64,000 nucleotides of DNA from Rossellomorea marisflavi (GTDB taxonomy: Bacteria > Bacillota > Bacilli > Bacillales > Bacillaceae_B), in assembly GCF_001274775.1 (NCBI RefSeq), contig NZ_LGUE01000005.1, positions 126,346-190,345 of the forward strand, given 5' to 3'. Both the position numbers and the translations under genes were made by a program. The notes below the pieces were generated by a model. It saw only the letters and a program-made list of their open reading frames with translations. It ran no database searches and was not told where the DNA came from. Numbering within the stretch: the first letter of the stretch is position 1; the number at the start of each line of letters is the position of its first letter. Positions 42,801 through 53,113 of this stretch are shown here, piece by piece.

Positions 42801-44123
42801 ATGAAGTACAGGGTCATCCAGTTAAGTCCACCGCAGTTGCTGGTGGCGGTCTTCGCCTTTTTCATCATGGTGGGAATGGTTCTATTGAAGCTTCCCATCT
42901 CGACGACTGAGCCGATCACGTGGCTCGAAGCCCTTTTTACCACAACTTCAGCCATGACGGTGACGGGGCTTGCCGTTGTCGATACCGGCTCCGTCTACAC
43001 CGTTTTCGGCCAGATTGTCGTCATGTGCCTCATACAGCTTGGGGGACTTGGCATCATGTCATTCGCCGTCCTTATTGTCATGATGCTCGGGAAGAAAATC
43101 GGATTCAAGGAAAGGCTGTTGCTGCAGCAGTCGTTGAATCAGACATCAGTGGGCGGCGTGATCATGTTAGTAAGATACCTTTTCACATTCTCGCTTTTGG
43201 TCGAGGGGATTGGGATGGTGTTCCTGGCTACCCAGTGGGTCCCCCGGTATGGTTGGGAACAAGGGCTCTATTATAGCCTCTTCCATTCGGTTTCTGCTTT
43301 TAATAATGCTGGTTTCGGGCTATGGTCAGACAGCATGATGCAGTTTGTGGGCAATCCCGTTATCAATTTCACTTTGTCGTTCCTCTTTATCATCGGTGGG
43401 GTAGGGTTCACGGTGCTCGTAGATGCATGGAAATCCCGTGCGTTTAGAAAGCTGTCCCTCCACTCCAAGATCATGATTTTGGGTACGCTTATGATCAACG
43501 TGGCAGCTACGCTCATTATTTTTATCCTGGAGTATAACAACCCGGGTACGCTGGGCCATCTTTCCCTTGGGGATAAGGGGTTGGCTTCCTACTTTCAAGC
43601 CGTGACCCCAAGGACAGCAGGCTTCAATACGCTTGATTACGGTGAGATGGAAAGTCCGACCATTCTCTTTACGGTCCTTCTTATGTTCATCGGAGCCGGA
43701 AGTGCATCCACAGGCGGGGGGATTAAGCTGACGACATTCCTGATGATTCTTCTGGCAGTAGGGGCGTTTTTAAGAGAGAAGAAGGATATCAAAATCTTTC
43801 GGCGCTCCATCGATCAAACAATCATCCTGAAATCCCTGGCGATCTCCACGCTGAGTGTCCTCTTGGTGTTCTCGGCGTTGTTCGTCCTTACCATTTCGGA
43901 AAAAGGAGCGGATTTCCAGACGCTATTATTCGAAGTGGTATCGGCTTTCGGAACCGTGGGCTTGTCTATGAACTTCAGTCCGGAGTTAAGCACCGTCGGG
44001 AAATGGATCATCATCTTCGTCATGTTCGCAGGGAAGATGGGTCCGTTGACACTCGCCTACTCCCTCTCAAGGCCGGGTAAAGAGAAGATCCGCTATCCAA
44101 AAGAAGACATACTGACAGGATAA
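42801..44123 (+). CDS. ktrB: Potassium channel-like uptake subunit KtrB
   Basis: 440-aa SKT/Trk-type membrane protein with four pore repeats. Selectivity-filter regions appear around AMTVTGLAVVDTGSVY (~residues 51-66), SAFNNAGFGL (~165), TPRTAGFNTLDY (~269-280) and SAFGTVGLSMNF (~381-392). It takes up K+ with Na+, under KtrA control. ATG 42801 starts two bases after the ktrA stop; a terminator follows. Confidence 0.95.
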   Translation: MKYRVIQLSPPQLLVAVFAFFIMVGMVLLKLPISTTEPITWLEALFTTTSAMTVTGLAVVDTGSVYTVFGQIVVMCLIQLGGLGIMSFAVLIVMMLGKKIGFKERLLLQQSLNQTSVGGVIMLVRYLFTFSLLVEGIGMVFLATQWVPRYGWEQGLYYSLFHSVSAFNNAGFGLWSDSMMQFVGNPVINFTLSFLFIIGGVGFTVLVDAWKSRAFRKLSLHSKIMILGTLMINVAATLIIFILEYNNPGTLGHLSLGDKGLASYFQAVTPRTAGFNTLDYGEMESPTILFTVLLMFIGAGSASTGGGIKLTTFLMILLAVGAFLREKKDIKIFRRSIDQTIILKSLAISTLSVLLVFSALFVLTISEKGADFQTLLFEVVSAFGTVGLSMNFSPELSTVGKWIIIFVMFAGKMGPLTLAYSLSRPGKEKIRYPKEDILTG

Positions 44124-44148
44124 GGCAGCTCTTGCTGTCTTATTTTTT
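44122..44148 (+). terminator. Terminator after ktrB
   Basis: AAGGCAGC (44122-44129), loop TCTT, GCTGTCTT (44134-44141), then ATTTTTT. Confidence 0.85.
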
Positions 44149-44248
44149 ATGGTTAAGTGATTATTCCAAAAACAATAAGAACCCAACGATTTTTGCGCTA
44201 TCTCTTAAAATCCTACTTCGTAAGCGTTTTCTTCGTTTGTCAGGGTTG

Positions 44249-44277
44249 TTGACGGATACCGTGTTTCTTCATATACT
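44249..44277 (+). promoter_or_regulatory. Promoter of serC-serA
   Basis: TTGACG (44249-44254), 17-base spacer, TATACT (44272-44277), 40 bases before the serC start. I see no T-box or other leader RNA here. Confidence 0.7.
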
Positions 44278-44317
44278 TTGGGAAAATTCTGAACGAATGT
44301 GCAGGTGGTGTTTTTTG

Positions 44318-45406
44318 TTGAAGCAAGTGTTCAATTTTTCTGCAGGTCCAGCGGTTCTCCCCCGTCCAGTATTGGAAAAAGTACAAAAGGAATTATTGAA
44401 CTACAGCGGGACTGGCATGTCTGTCATGGAATTGAGTCATCGTTCCGGTCCGTTCGAAGAAATCATCCAGGGTGCTGAAACCTTGCTGAGGGAGCTTATG
44501 GACATTCCTGAAGAGTATGAAGTTCTTTTTCTTCAAGGAGGCGCCTCACTTCAGTTTTCCATGATCCCGATGAATCTACTTGGGGAACATGGTGTCGCTG
44601 ACTATGTCGTGACGGGAAGCTGGTCGAAGAAAGCCGTCAAGGAAGCGGGAAAAATCGGAACCATCCATCAAATAAAGTCACCGGGAGACATTCCTGCTTA
44701 TACGAAAGAAGATTTCTCTCCTGAGGCATCGTACGTCCACATCACGTCCAACAATACAATAGAAGGGACGAGGTACACCACTTACCCTGAAACAGGCGGG
44801 ATTCCCCTCGTGGCGGATATGTCATCCCATATCCTTTCGGAACCGATAGACGTGTCTTCGTTCGGTTTGATTTACGCGGGGGCCCAGAAGAACCTTGGTC
44901 CATCCGGGGTGACCGTTGCCATCGTCCGCAAGGATCTCATCGGAAAAGCACCGGAGACATGTCCGACTATGTTGAAGTACGAAACGTATGTGGAGAACGG
45001 ATCCATGTTCAATACGCCTCCTACATTCGCCATCTATGTGCTGAAGCTCGTGCTTGAGTGGGTGAAGGAAAACGGTGGTGTTGCAGGCATGGAGGCACTA
45101 AATCGGGAAAAAGCGGGATTGCTCTATAGCTGTATCGATGAATCCAGTCTGTTCTCCAACCCTGTTCCGGAAGCGAGCCGTTCCCTGATGAATATCCCGT
45201 TCACCACAGACAGTGATGAGGTAAATAAGCTCTTCCTGGAACAGGCGAAACGGCGCGGATTCGAGTTCCTGAAGGGTCATCGTTCCGTCGGCGGAATGCG
45301 GGCTAGCCTCTATAACGCCATGCCCCTTGAAGGAGTCAGGGCACTGGTTGATTTCATGAAAGAATTCGAAGCAGACCAAGGAGGAACATCACATGTTGAC
45401 CATTAA
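44318..45406 (+). CDS. serC: Phosphoserine aminotransferase
   Basis: 362-aa PLP enzyme. NFSAGPAVLP at the N-terminus and the PLP lysine in YAGAQKNLGPSG (~residue 195) are the SerC signature. It converts 3-phosphohydroxypyruvate to phosphoserine. The start is TTG 44318, with AGGTGG nine bases before; longer in-frame starts precede the promoter and are rejected. It overlaps serA by 14 bases, so the two steps of serine synthesis are coupled. Confidence 0.95.
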   Translation: MKQVFNFSAGPAVLPRPVLEKVQKELLNYSGTGMSVMELSHRSGPFEEIIQGAETLLRELMDIPEEYEVLFLQGGASLQFSMIPMNLLGEHGVADYVVTGSWSKKAVKEAGKIGTIHQIKSPGDIPAYTKEDFSPEASYVHITSNNTIEGTRYTTYPETGGIPLVADMSSHILSEPIDVSSFGLIYAGAQKNLGPSGVTVAIVRKDLIGKAPETCPTMLKYETYVENGSMFNTPPTFAIYVLKLVLEWVKENGGVAGMEALNREKAGLLYSCIDESSLFSNPVPEASRSLMNIPFTTDSDEVNKLFLEQAKRRGFEFLKGHRSVGGMRASLYNAMPLEGVRALVDFMKEFEADQGGTSHVDH

Positions 45407-46568
45407 TACATTCAATGCCATCAGTCAAAGGGGTTTGTCCCTTATTGAAGAAGATTTGAATTATTATCTGAACGGAAGCGGTGATCCCGATGGAATTCTT
45501 GTGAGATCCAAGAATCTACATGACTTCGAGTTTCCCGAGTCTGTGAAAGCCATCGCCAGGGCAGGTGCCGGTGTGAATAATATCCCCATCGACGAGTGTA
45601 CGGAAAAAGGGATCGTCGTGTTCAATACGCCTGGTGCAAATGCCAATGCGGTGAAAGAACTTGTCCTTGCCAATCTCATTGCTTCATCTAGGAATCTTTT
45701 TTCCGCGGTAGGATGGGCACAAACCCTCCAGGAACATGGGGATGACGTGGCAGCTGTGGTGGAAGCAAAGAAGAAGGAGTTTGTCGGGAGTGAGATCAAA
45801 GGCAAGAAGCTGGGCGTTGTCGGGCTTGGTGCCATCGGTGTCCTCGTGGCCAATGATGCACTGGCCCTGGGAATGGACGTGGTTGCGTATGATCCGTTCA
45901 TTTCAGTGGATGCGGCCTGGAGGCTTTCGCGCGATGTCAACCGTGCCATGCACATCGATGAAGTATGGGCGGAGTGCGATTTCGTCACCCTCCACATCCC
46001 GCTGACCGATAAGACGAATCGTTTGGTGAACGGATCGAGCTTCAACAAGATGAAAGAAGGGATGACCATCCTGAACTTCTCACGTGGTGAGCTTGTGGAT
46101 GAAAGTACCCTCGGGCAGGCGCTCGAGTCTGGGACTGTAGGTAAATATGTGACCGACTTCCCGAATCCCCGGGTCCTCTCCATGAAGAATGTCGTCCCGG
46201 TTCCCCATCTTGGGGCTTCAACGGTGGAATCGGAAGAGAACTGTGCCGTCATGGCGACGAAGCAGCTGAAGACCTACCTTGAAACCGGGAATATCAAGCA
46301 TGCCGTGAATCTTCCTGATGTCGAACTTCCCTATAGCGGGAAGATGAGACTCACTGTCATGCACAAAAATATTCCGAACATGGTTGGCCAGATCACGACG
46401 GCCCTTTCCGGGTTTGCTGTCAATATTGCCGATATGATCAATCGAAGCAAGGCTACATGGGCCTACACGATGATCGATCTTGACCATGTCCTGACGGAAG
46501 AAGAGCAGGCGGGACTGAAGCAGAAGATCGAAAGCATCGAAGGGGTCGTATCGGTCAGACTGATTTAA
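45393..46568 (+). CDS. serA: D-3-phosphoglycerate dehydrogenase, short form with ACT domain
   Basis: 391 aa. Substrate and NAD domains are interleaved: GLGAIGVLVANDAL (~residues 145-158) binds NAD, and GAGVNNIP (~52-59), the Arg/Glu region and HLGASTVES (~271-279) carry catalytic residues. A C-terminal ACT domain (~320-391) should sense serine. The ~130-residue intervening domain of the longer B. subtilis SerA is missing, which is normal for the short class. ATG 45393 follows AAGGAGG inside serC. Confidence 0.93.
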   Translation: MLTINTFNAISQRGLSLIEEDLNYYLNGSGDPDGILVRSKNLHDFEFPESVKAIARAGAGVNNIPIDECTEKGIVVFNTPGANANAVKELVLANLIASSRNLFSAVGWAQTLQEHGDDVAAVVEAKKKEFVGSEIKGKKLGVVGLGAIGVLVANDALALGMDVVAYDPFISVDAAWRLSRDVNRAMHIDEVWAECDFVTLHIPLTDKTNRLVNGSSFNKMKEGMTILNFSRGELVDESTLGQALESGTVGKYVTDFPNPRVLSMKNVVPVPHLGASTVESEENCAVMATKQLKTYLETGNIKHAVNLPDVELPYSGKMRLTVMHKNIPNMVGQITTALSGFAVNIADMINRSKATWAYTMIDLDHVLTEEEQAGLKQKIESIEGVVSVRLI

Positions 46569-46577
46569 TATGGAATC

Positions 46578-46618
46578 AACAAATCCTTCCTTGCACCGTG
46601 TAAGGGGGATTTGTTTTA
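46578..46618 (+). terminator. Terminator after serA
   Basis: AACAAATCC (46578-46586) pairs with GGATTTGTT (46607-46615); only a short T tract follows. Confidence 0.7.
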
Positions 46619-46711
46619 TATTCAGGTAAGCGGGGAAGTCTATGGCTAAGGGCTTCTGCCATTGGCAATACATCCAGATCATCATAGTATGCCTTAGAGA
46701 GGAGAATCGAA

Positions 46712-47350
46712 ATGGGGATCCATCACTATTTTAAAAGTCTATCAGACCTCGAGACGCTCATCCGCTGTCCGGGTCGATTCAAATATCATCAGCATAATGT
46801 GGCCAGCCACTCCTTTAAGGTGACGAAGATTGCGCAATTTCTAGGAACCGTTGAAGAACAGGAGGGGCATGAGGTCGATTGGAAGTCCCTGTATGAAAAG
46901 GCGCTGAATCATGACTATGCAGAGCTTTTCACCGGAGATATCAAGACGCCTGTGAAATATGCATCGAAGGAACTGAGGGAACTGTTCAGCCAGGTGGAGG
47001 ATCAGATGGTCAAAAAATTCATCACGACAGAATTCCCGCCTCAATTCCACGATGTATACAGGAACCGCTTCAAGGAAGGGAAGGACGAGACGCTTGAAGG
47101 CAGGATCTTATCCGTAGCCGACAAAGTCGATCTTCTCTATGAATCATTCGGTGAGATCCAAAAAGGAAATCCGGAGCCGCTGTTCATGGAAATCTATCAG
47201 GAAGCCCTTTCGACGATCATTAAATTCAAGGAGCTTGCGAGTGTGAAATACTTCCTTGAGTACGTCTTGCCGGACATGCTTGCAGAGAAGTTCATTCCCC
47301 ACAGCGAATTGAAGGAGAGGACAGAGCGGATTCTATCATCGGGGGCATGA
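46712..47350 (+). CDS. HD-domain phosphohydrolase (YfbR-like)
   Basis: 212 aa. The HD metal site is visible: His in HNVASHSFKV (~residues 29-38), His-Asp in NHDYAEL (~67-73), and a final Asp in SVADKVD (~143-149). This is the pattern of YfbR-type 5'-deoxynucleotidases. The natural substrate is uncertain. ATG 46712 follows AGAGAGGAGA. It stands alone between serA and csbA. Confidence 0.85.
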   Translation: MGIHHYFKSLSDLETLIRCPGRFKYHQHNVASHSFKVTKIAQFLGTVEEQEGHEVDWKSLYEKALNHDYAELFTGDIKTPVKYASKELRELFSQVEDQMVKKFITTEFPPQFHDVYRNRFKEGKDETLEGRILSVADKVDLLYESFGEIQKGNPEPLFMEIYQEALSTIIKFKELASVKYFLEYVLPDMLAEKFIPHSELKERTERILSSGA

Positions 47351-47417
47351 TGCCTCTTTCCAGAACAGGTAATATCCGTTAAACTAGTTGATATTCCTTC
47401 TTTAAGGAGAGTTGACT

Positions 47418-47648
47418 GTGTCCAAGATCATTCTGGCAGCCTTCCTGCCCGGCCTCCTCGTCGTATTCTTTTCGAGGGTCACCTACAATCGATACATCGG
47501 ACTTGCCTTGACCGTGGCATTGATCGCCGCTTCTGTTTCCAAAGGATATACGGACTCTATCCTGCTGATCGTCATCGACGCAGCCAGTTTGACCGTGGGT
47601 TTTTGGTACAGCGGACGGATGAAGGGTAAAGGGCAAAAAAGTGAATAA
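47418..47648 (+). CDS. csbA: CsbA-family small membrane protein
   Basis: 76 aa with two membrane segments (~residues 3-20 and 27-65, broken) and a basic tail. GTG 47418 is 7 bases after AAGGAGA; a TTG at 47412 is too near the site. The length equals that of B. subtilis CsbA, and the gene lies directly before uvrB as in B. subtilis. CsbA belongs to the general stress regulon there; no SigB promoter is visible here. Function unknown. Confidence 0.85.
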   Translation: MSKIILAAFLPGLLVVFFSRVTYNRYIGLALTVALIAASVSKGYTDSILLIVIDAASLTVGFWYSGRMKGKGQKSE

Positions 47649-47650
47649 CC

Positions 47651-47681
47651 GGGCATTCCCAATGGGGAGTGCTCTTTTTTT
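47651..47681 (+). terminator. Terminator after csbA
   Basis: GGGCATTCCC pairs with GGGGAGTGCTC with small mismatches, followed by seven T. Confidence 0.8.
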
Positions 47682-47692
47682 GTTTCATGGAG

Positions 47693-47879
47693 TTATGCAC
47701 AGGTTGTATGCGGTTTCGCTAGAAGAATACACAAGAATTTTGACGAATTGTGGGTAAGAAGGTGTCTTTTCCACAGCGGTATAGTGGTTATCAACAGACA
47801 TATCCACATGATGTGTGTAAAAGTAGTCGAATGCTGTCGATTGTCAGCGGGATGTTTGTCGAACCGGCGATTGTCCACA
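47693..47879. promoter_or_regulatory. Cluster of DnaA-box-like sequences upstream of uvrBA
   Basis: Against TTATCCACA: TTATGCACA (47693-47701), TTTTCCACA (47767-47775), TTATCAACA (47788-47796), ATATCCACA (47800-47808) and TTGTCCACA (47871-47879) on the plus strand each differ at one base. TTACCCACA (47749-47757, one base) and TTACACACA (47812-47820, two bases) are on the minus strand. Seven sites in 187 bases, between csbA and uvrB. No gene is visible in 47649-48039. Confidence 0.6.
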
Positions 47880-47905
47880 GGCCATAACTTTTCGTGGAAG
47901 AAAAA

Positions 47906-47919
47906 CGAACTTTTGTTCG
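47906..47919. promoter_or_regulatory. LexA/SOS box of uvrBA
   Basis: CGAACTTTTGTTCG is a perfect CGAAC-N4-GTTCG box. A likely -10 follows (TGGTAAAAT, 47949-47957, extended type). LexA should repress uvrBA until DNA is damaged. Confidence 0.92.
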
Positions 47920-48039
47920 CTTATTGATGGTTAAATTCCGAATGATTGTGGTAAAATGGGAAGAGACGAATGGACAGTGCAAGGGATGGGTATAGACAAG
48001 CATAGAATATACTGTTCCTTACCTATAGGAGGTTTCACG

Positions 48040-50022
48040 GTGAAAGATCAATTCGAGCTAAAGTCTAAATACAAACCTGAAGGGGACCAGCCCCTGGCAA
48101 TCAAGAAGCTGGTAGAGGGCATCAAGGAAGGCAAACGCCACCAGACGCTCCTCGGGGCGACGGGGACGGGAAAGACGTTCACCGTTTCCAATGTCATCAA
48201 GGAAGTGGAGAAGCCCACTCTTATCATTGCCCACAACAAAACGCTGGCCGGACAGCTCTACAGCGAGTTCAAGGAATTCTTTCCCGACAATGCCGTAGAG
48301 TACTTCGTAAGTTACTACGATTACTACCAGCCGGAGGCATATGTCCCTCAGACCGATACGTTCATCGAGAAGGATGCGAGCATCAATGATGAGATCGATA
48401 AGCTTCGCCACTCTGCCACCTCCGCACTGTTTGAACGGAAGGATGTCATTATCATCGCAAGTGTATCCTGTATCTACGGGTTGGGTAATCCGGAAGAATA
48501 CAGGGAGCTTGTCCTATCTCTGAGAGTCGGGATGGAAATCGAACGTAATCAGCTTTTGAGAAAGCTTGTGGATATACAATATGAACGAAATGATATAGAC
48601 TTTCAGCGCGGAACATTCAGGGTCCGCGGTGACGTGGTGGAAATCTTCCCGGCATCACGGGATGAACACTGCATGAGGGTCGAGTTTTTCGGTGATGAAA
48701 TCGACCGGATCCGTGAAGTCGATGCCCTTACGGGTGAGATCATGGGCGACCGCGATCATGTCGCGATCTTTCCGGCTTCCCACTTCGTTACCCGTGAAGA
48801 GAAGATGAAGGTGGCCATTGAAAACATCGAGAAGGAGCTTGAAGAACAGCTCAAAATCATGAGGGAGGATGATAAGCTCCTCGAGGCCCAGCGTCTGGAG
48901 CAGCGGACCCGCTATGATCTTGAGATGATGAGGGAGATGGGCTTCTGTTCGGGAATCGAGAACTACTCCCGTCATCTTACGCTGAGACCACCGGGCTCTA
49001 CCCCTTACACCCTTATGGATTATTTCCCTGAAGACTTCCTCATCGTCATCGATGAGTCCCATGTGACGCTTCCACAGGTGCGCGGGATGTTCAACGGGGA
49101 CCAGGCGCGGAAGAAAGTGCTCGTGGATCATGGATTCCGCTTGCCATCCGCCATGGATAACCGTCCGTTGAAGTTCGATGAGTTCGAAGGGAAGACGAAT
49201 CAGCTTCTATACGTGTCGGCGACGCCGGGTCCTTACGAGCTTGAGCACAGTCCGGAGATGGTTGAGCAAATCATCCGTCCGACGGGGCTTCTTGACCCGA
49301 TTATTGAAGTCCGGCCCATCGAGGGGCAGATCGATGACCTTATCGGGGAGATCAATGAGCGCGTGGAGAAGGACGAACGTGTCCTTGTCACCACCCTCAC
49401 CAAGAAGATGTCCGAGGACCTAAGTGCTTATCTGAAGGAGATCGGCATCAAGGTCCAGTACCTGCATTCTGAAATCAAGACCCTGGAGAGGATCGAGATC
49501 ATCCGTGACCTCCGCCTCGGAAAATATGATGTCCTCATCGGCATCAACCTCCTGAGGGAGGGGCTGGACATACCGGAAGTGTCCTTGGTGACCATACTCG
49601 ACGCTGATAAAGAAGGCTTCCTCCGTTCCGAACGATCTTTGATCCAAACCATCGGACGTGCGGCCCGTAACAGCGAAGGGAAGGTCATCATGTACGCAGA
49701 CAAGATGACCGATTCCATGGAGAAGGCGATCAGCGAGACGAAGCGCCGCCGGGAAATCCAGGAAGAATACAACGAGAAGCACGGCGTTACCCCGACGACG
49801 ATCCAGAAGGAGATCCGGGATGCCATCAAGGCCACTCGCGAAGTGGAGGAAACAGAGGAGATGGACGGAGGTCGCACGAATGTGTCGAAACTGTCCAAAC
49901 CGGAGAGACAAAAACTTATTGCCAGCCTAGAAGGGGAAATGAAAGAAGCGGCCAAAGCCCTCGATTTCGAACGGGCAGCCCAGCTTCGCGATACCATTCT
50001 CGAGCTGAAAGCGGAAGGATGA
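48040..50022 (+). CDS. uvrB: Excinuclease ABC subunit B
   Basis: 660 aa. Helicase motif [10 protein letters not shown] (~residues 39-47), the beta-hairpin region [19 protein letters not shown] (~92-110), helicase motifs V/VI ([18 protein letters not shown]) and a C-terminal UVR motif (~620-655) are in place. It checks damage and recruits UvrC. GTG 48040 follows ATAGGAGGT. A LexA box lies ~120 bases upstream. uvrA follows after 7 bases. Confidence 0.97.
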   Translation: MKDQFELKSKYKPEGDQPLAIKKLVEGIKEGKRHQTLLGATGTGKTFTVSNVIKEVEKPTLIIAHNKTLAGQLYSEFKEFFPDNAVEYFVSYYDYYQPEAYVPQTDTFIEKDASINDEIDKLRHSATSALFERKDVIIIASVSCIYGLGNPEEYRELVLSLRVGMEIERNQLLRKLVDIQYERNDIDFQRGTFRVRGDVVEIFPASRDEHCMRVEFFGDEIDRIREVDALTGEIMGDRDHVAIFPASHFVTREEKMKVAIENIEKELEEQLKIMREDDKLLEAQRLEQRTRYDLEMMREMGFCSGIENYSRHLTLRPPGSTPYTLMDYFPEDFLIVIDESHVTLPQVRGMFNGDQARKKVLVDHGFRLPSAMDNRPLKFDEFEGKTNQLLYVSATPGPYELEHSPEMVEQIIRPTGLLDPIIEVRPIEGQIDDLIGEINERVEKDERVLVTTLTKKMSEDLSAYLKEIGIKVQYLHSEIKTLERIEIIRDLRLGKYDVLIGINLLREGLDIPEVSLVTILDADKEGFLRSERSLIQTIGRAARNSEGKVIMYADKMTDSMEKAISETKRRREIQEEYNEKHGVTPTTIQKEIRDAIKATREVEETEEMDGGRTNVSKLSKPERQKLIASLEGEMKEAAKALDFERAAQLRDTILELKAEG

Positions 50023-50029
50023 ACGACTT

Positions 50030-52903
50030 ATGGCGCAGGAAAATATTATCGTACAAGGAGCTCGCGCTCATAACCTTAAAAATATTGATATCACCATCCC
50101 GAGGGATAAGCTGGTCGTACTGACCGGCCTTTCGGGTTCAGGGAAATCATCCCTTGCCTTCGACACGATCTACGCGGAAGGTCAAAGGCGTTACGTGGAG
50201 TCCCTTTCTGCCTATGCAAGGCAATTCCTCGGACAAATGGATAAGCCTGATGTGGACGCCATCGAAGGATTGTCACCGGCAATTTCCATAGACCAGAAGA
50301 CGACGAGCCGGAATCCACGTTCCACGGTTGGGACCGTAACAGAGATCTATGATTATCTCCGTCTGCTATTTGCACGGGTCGGAAAGCCGATCTGTCCGAA
50401 TCATGGGATCGAAATCACGTCTCAGACGATCGAACAGATGGTGGATCGCATCCTTGAGTATCCGGAACGCACAAAACTTCAGGTGCTTGCGCCCGTAGTA
50501 TCGGGCCGGAAGGGAACTCATGCGAAGACCCTTGAGGATATCAAGAAGCAGGGGTATGTAAGGGTGCGGATCGATGGAGAGGTGGAAGACCTCGGCGAGG
50601 AAATCACCCTAGAGAAAAATAAAAAACACACCATCGAAGTCATCATTGACCGCGTCGTAGTAAAAGAAGGCGTGGCTGCACGACTATCGGACTCCCTTGA
50701 ATCAGCACTGCGCCTAGCAGGTGGTCAGGTGATCATCGATGTGATCGGGGAAGAGGAGCTCCTGTTCAGCGAGCATCATGCATGCCCGTACTGCGGCTTC
50801 TCCATCTCGGAGCTCGAACCTAGGATGTTCTCCTTCAACAGTCCGTTCGGTGCATGCCCGACATGTGACGGTCTTGGAACGAAACTCGAAGTCGATAAAG
50901 AGCTTGTGATCCCGAACTGGGATAAGACCCTTGATGAGCATGCCATCGCCCCGTGGGAGCCGACGAGCTCACAGTATTACCCTTCCTTGTTGAAGGCGGT
51001 TTGTGATCACTACGGGATCCCTATGGATGTGCCGGTGAAGAACCTGCCGAAGCATGATATGGACAAAATCCTTCACGGTAGCGGAAAAGACGAAATCTAT
51101 TTCCGCTATGAGAATGATTTCGGTCAAGTCAGAGAGAATTATCTCCGATTTGAAGGCGTCATGGCGAACGTGGAGAGACGCTACCGTGAGACAAGCTCCG
51201 ATTACGTAAGGGAACAGATGGAGAAATACATGGCTACCCAAAATTGTCCGAGCTGCGATGGACACAGGCTGAAGGAAGAGTCCCTCGCCGTGAAGGTCGA
51301 TTCCCTTCATATCGGGCAGGTAACGGCCTTCTCCATCCAGGAAGCAGATCAATTCTTTGATGCCCTGGAACTTTCGGACAAAGATATGCAGATCGCCAGG
51401 CTGATCCTGAGGGAAATCCGCGAACGCCTCGGTTTCCTCGTGAACGTAGGACTTGATTATCTGACCCTCAGTCGTGCCGCCGGTACACTGTCGGGCGGGG
51501 AAGCACAGAGGATCCGACTCGCGACCCAGATCGGTTCGCGACTGACAGGTGTGCTCTACATCCTTGATGAGCCGTCAATCGGACTTCATCAGCGCGATAA
51601 TGACCGCCTCATCGATACCCTCAAGAATATGAGGGATATCGGGAACACCCTCATCGTCGTCGAGCATGATGAAGATACGATGATGGCAGCGGACTATCTT
51701 GTCGATATCGGTCCTGGCGCAGGGAAACACGGAGGAGAGGTCATTTCGGCAGGAACCCCTCAAGAGGTCATGGATGATGAAAAATCCTTGACCGGACAAT
51801 ATCTATCCGGGAAGAAGTTCATCCCGCTCCCGCAGGAAAGACGAAAGCCGGACGGCCGTTATCTTGAGATCCTCGGAGCGAAGCAGAACAACTTGAATAA
51901 CGTAAAAGTGAAGCTGCCCCTCGGCCTGTTCATGGCGGTGACGGGCGTCTCGGGTTCAGGTAAGAGTACCCTTATCAACGAGATCCTTCATAAGTCCCTT
52001 GCCCAGAAGCTTCATAACGCCAAGTCGAAGCCTGGGACTCATAAGGAAATCAAGGGGATCGAGCATCTCGATAAGGTCATCGACATCGACCAATCCCCGA
52101 TCGGCCGTACGCCCCGGTCGAATCCGGCGACCTATACAGGGGTCTTCGATGATATCCGTGACGTATTCGCCACCACGAATGAAGCGAAGGTACGCGGATA
52201 TAAAAAAGGCCGTTTCAGCTTCAACGTGAAGGGCGGCCGCTGTGAAGCATGCCGTGGTGACGGAATCATCAAGATCGAGATGCATTTCCTTCCTGATGTA
52301 TACGTCCCATGTGAGGTTTGTCACGGGAAACGCTATAACCGTGAAACCCTTGAAGTGAAATACAAGGATAAAAACATCGCCGATGTCCTTGAGATGACGG
52401 TGGAAGACTCCCTGCAGTTCTTCGAAAACATTCCGAAGATCAGAAGGAAGCTTCAAACCATCTATGATGTCGGCCTCGGATACATCACCCTCGGGCAGCC
52501 TGCCACGACCCTTTCCGGAGGGGAGGCGCAGCGCGTGAAGCTTGCATCCGAGCTTCATCGCCGTTCGACGGGCCGCTCCCTATATATCCTCGACGAGCCG
52601 ACGACAGGCTTGCATGTGGATGATATTTCGCGTCTCCTCGTCGTCCTTCAGCGTCTTGTGGAGAACGGGGATACGGTCCTCGTCATCGAGCATAATCTCG
52701 ATGTCATCAAAGCAGCCGATTACCTCGTCGACCTTGGTCCCGAAGGTGGAGATAAAGGAGGCGCGATCGTAGCCACCGGAACTCCCGAGAAGGTAGCTGA
52801 AGCGAAGGGGTCGTATACAGGTAAATACCTGAAGCCGGTCCTAGAGCGTGAGCGCGAACGGATGAAAAGGAAAGTCAGGGAAAAAGAAGGCGTGACGAAC
52901 TGA
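50030..52903 (+). CDS. uvrA: Excinuclease ABC subunit A
   Basis: 957 aa with two ABC ATPase halves: Walker [13 protein letters not shown] (~residues 31-42) and [12 protein letters not shown] (~640-651), each with an LSGGEAQR signature. Zinc modules show as CPYCGF...CPTC (~253-280), a middle pair CPSC, and CEACRGDG...CEVC (~738-767). It finds bulky DNA damage and loads UvrB. ATG 50030 follows the uvrB stop by 7 bases; both are under the LexA box. No uvrC in the window. Confidence 0.98.
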   Translation: MAQENIIVQGARAHNLKNIDITIPRDKLVVLTGLSGSGKSSLAFDTIYAEGQRRYVESLSAYARQFLGQMDKPDVDAIEGLSPAISIDQKTTSRNPRSTVGTVTEIYDYLRLLFARVGKPICPNHGIEITSQTIEQMVDRILEYPERTKLQVLAPVVSGRKGTHAKTLEDIKKQGYVRVRIDGEVEDLGEEITLEKNKKHTIEVIIDRVVVKEGVAARLSDSLESALRLAGGQVIIDVIGEEELLFSEHHACPYCGFSISELEPRMFSFNSPFGACPTCDGLGTKLEVDKELVIPNWDKTLDEHAIAPWEPTSSQYYPSLLKAVCDHYGIPMDVPVKNLPKHDMDKILHGSGKDEIYFRYENDFGQVRENYLRFEGVMANVERRYRETSSDYVREQMEKYMATQNCPSCDGHRLKEESLAVKVDSLHIGQVTAFSIQEADQFFDALELSDKDMQIARLILREIRERLGFLVNVGLDYLTLSRAAGTLSGGEAQRIRLATQIGSRLTGVLYILDEPSIGLHQRDNDRLIDTLKNMRDIGNTLIVVEHDEDTMMAADYLVDIGPGAGKHGGEVISAGTPQEVMDDEKSLTGQYLSGKKFIPLPQERRKPDGRYLEILGAKQNNLNNVKVKLPLGLFMAVTGVSGSGKSTLINEILHKSLAQKLHNAKSKPGTHKEIKGIEHLDKVIDIDQSPIGRTPRSNPATYTGVFDDIRDVFATTNEAKVRGYKKGRFSFNVKGGRCEACRGDGIIKIEMHFLPDVYVPCEVCHGKRYNRETLEVKYKDKNIADVLEMTVEDSLQFFENIPKIRRKLQTIYDVGLGYITLGQPATTLSGGEAQRVKLASELHRRSTGRSLYILDEPTTGLHVDDISRLLVVLQRLVENGDTVLVIEHNLDVIKAADYLVDLGPEGGDKGGAIVATGTPEKVAEAKGSYTGKYLKPVLERERERMKRKVREKEGVTN

Positions 52904-52907
52904 TTGA

Positions 52908-52938
52908 AACGGAGGTGCCCCGGGCGCCTCCGTTTTAT
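52908..52938 (+). terminator. Terminator after uvrA
   Basis: AACGGAGG (52909-52916) pairs with CCTCCGTT (52927-52934), with G+C-rich inner pairs, then TTATT. Confidence 0.88.
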
Positions 52939-52986
52939 TATGTTGTCAGGAGGGTAAGGGACAGTGAAGAACATTTTTTAAAGGAA

Positions 52987-53012
52987 TGAAACCTTTGGGC
53001 GCTTTAAACGTA
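52987..53012 (+). promoter_or_regulatory. ECF SigW-type promoter of yvlBCD
   Basis: TGAAAC (52987-52992), exactly 16 bases, then CGTA (53009-53012): the SigW consensus. The yvl genes belong to the SigW regulon in B. subtilis, in agreement. Confidence 0.88.
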
Positions 53013-53113
53013 CATACTATAGAAGCAATGAATGACGGATCAGGTATAACTTTGCGTGATCGGTTATATTCATGATAGTACTCAGATAATCTGAAAATGG
53101 GAGTTGAACGGGT

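Noticed and set aside
44284..44298. CodY-like motif in the serC promoter
   Set aside because: Only about 9 of 15 positions agree with the CodY consensus, as expected by chance in AT-rich DNA.
44150..44317. Possible T-box leader before serC
   Set aside because: No AGGGTGGAACCGCG-type block; a good promoter at 44249 leaves only a ~35-base leader.
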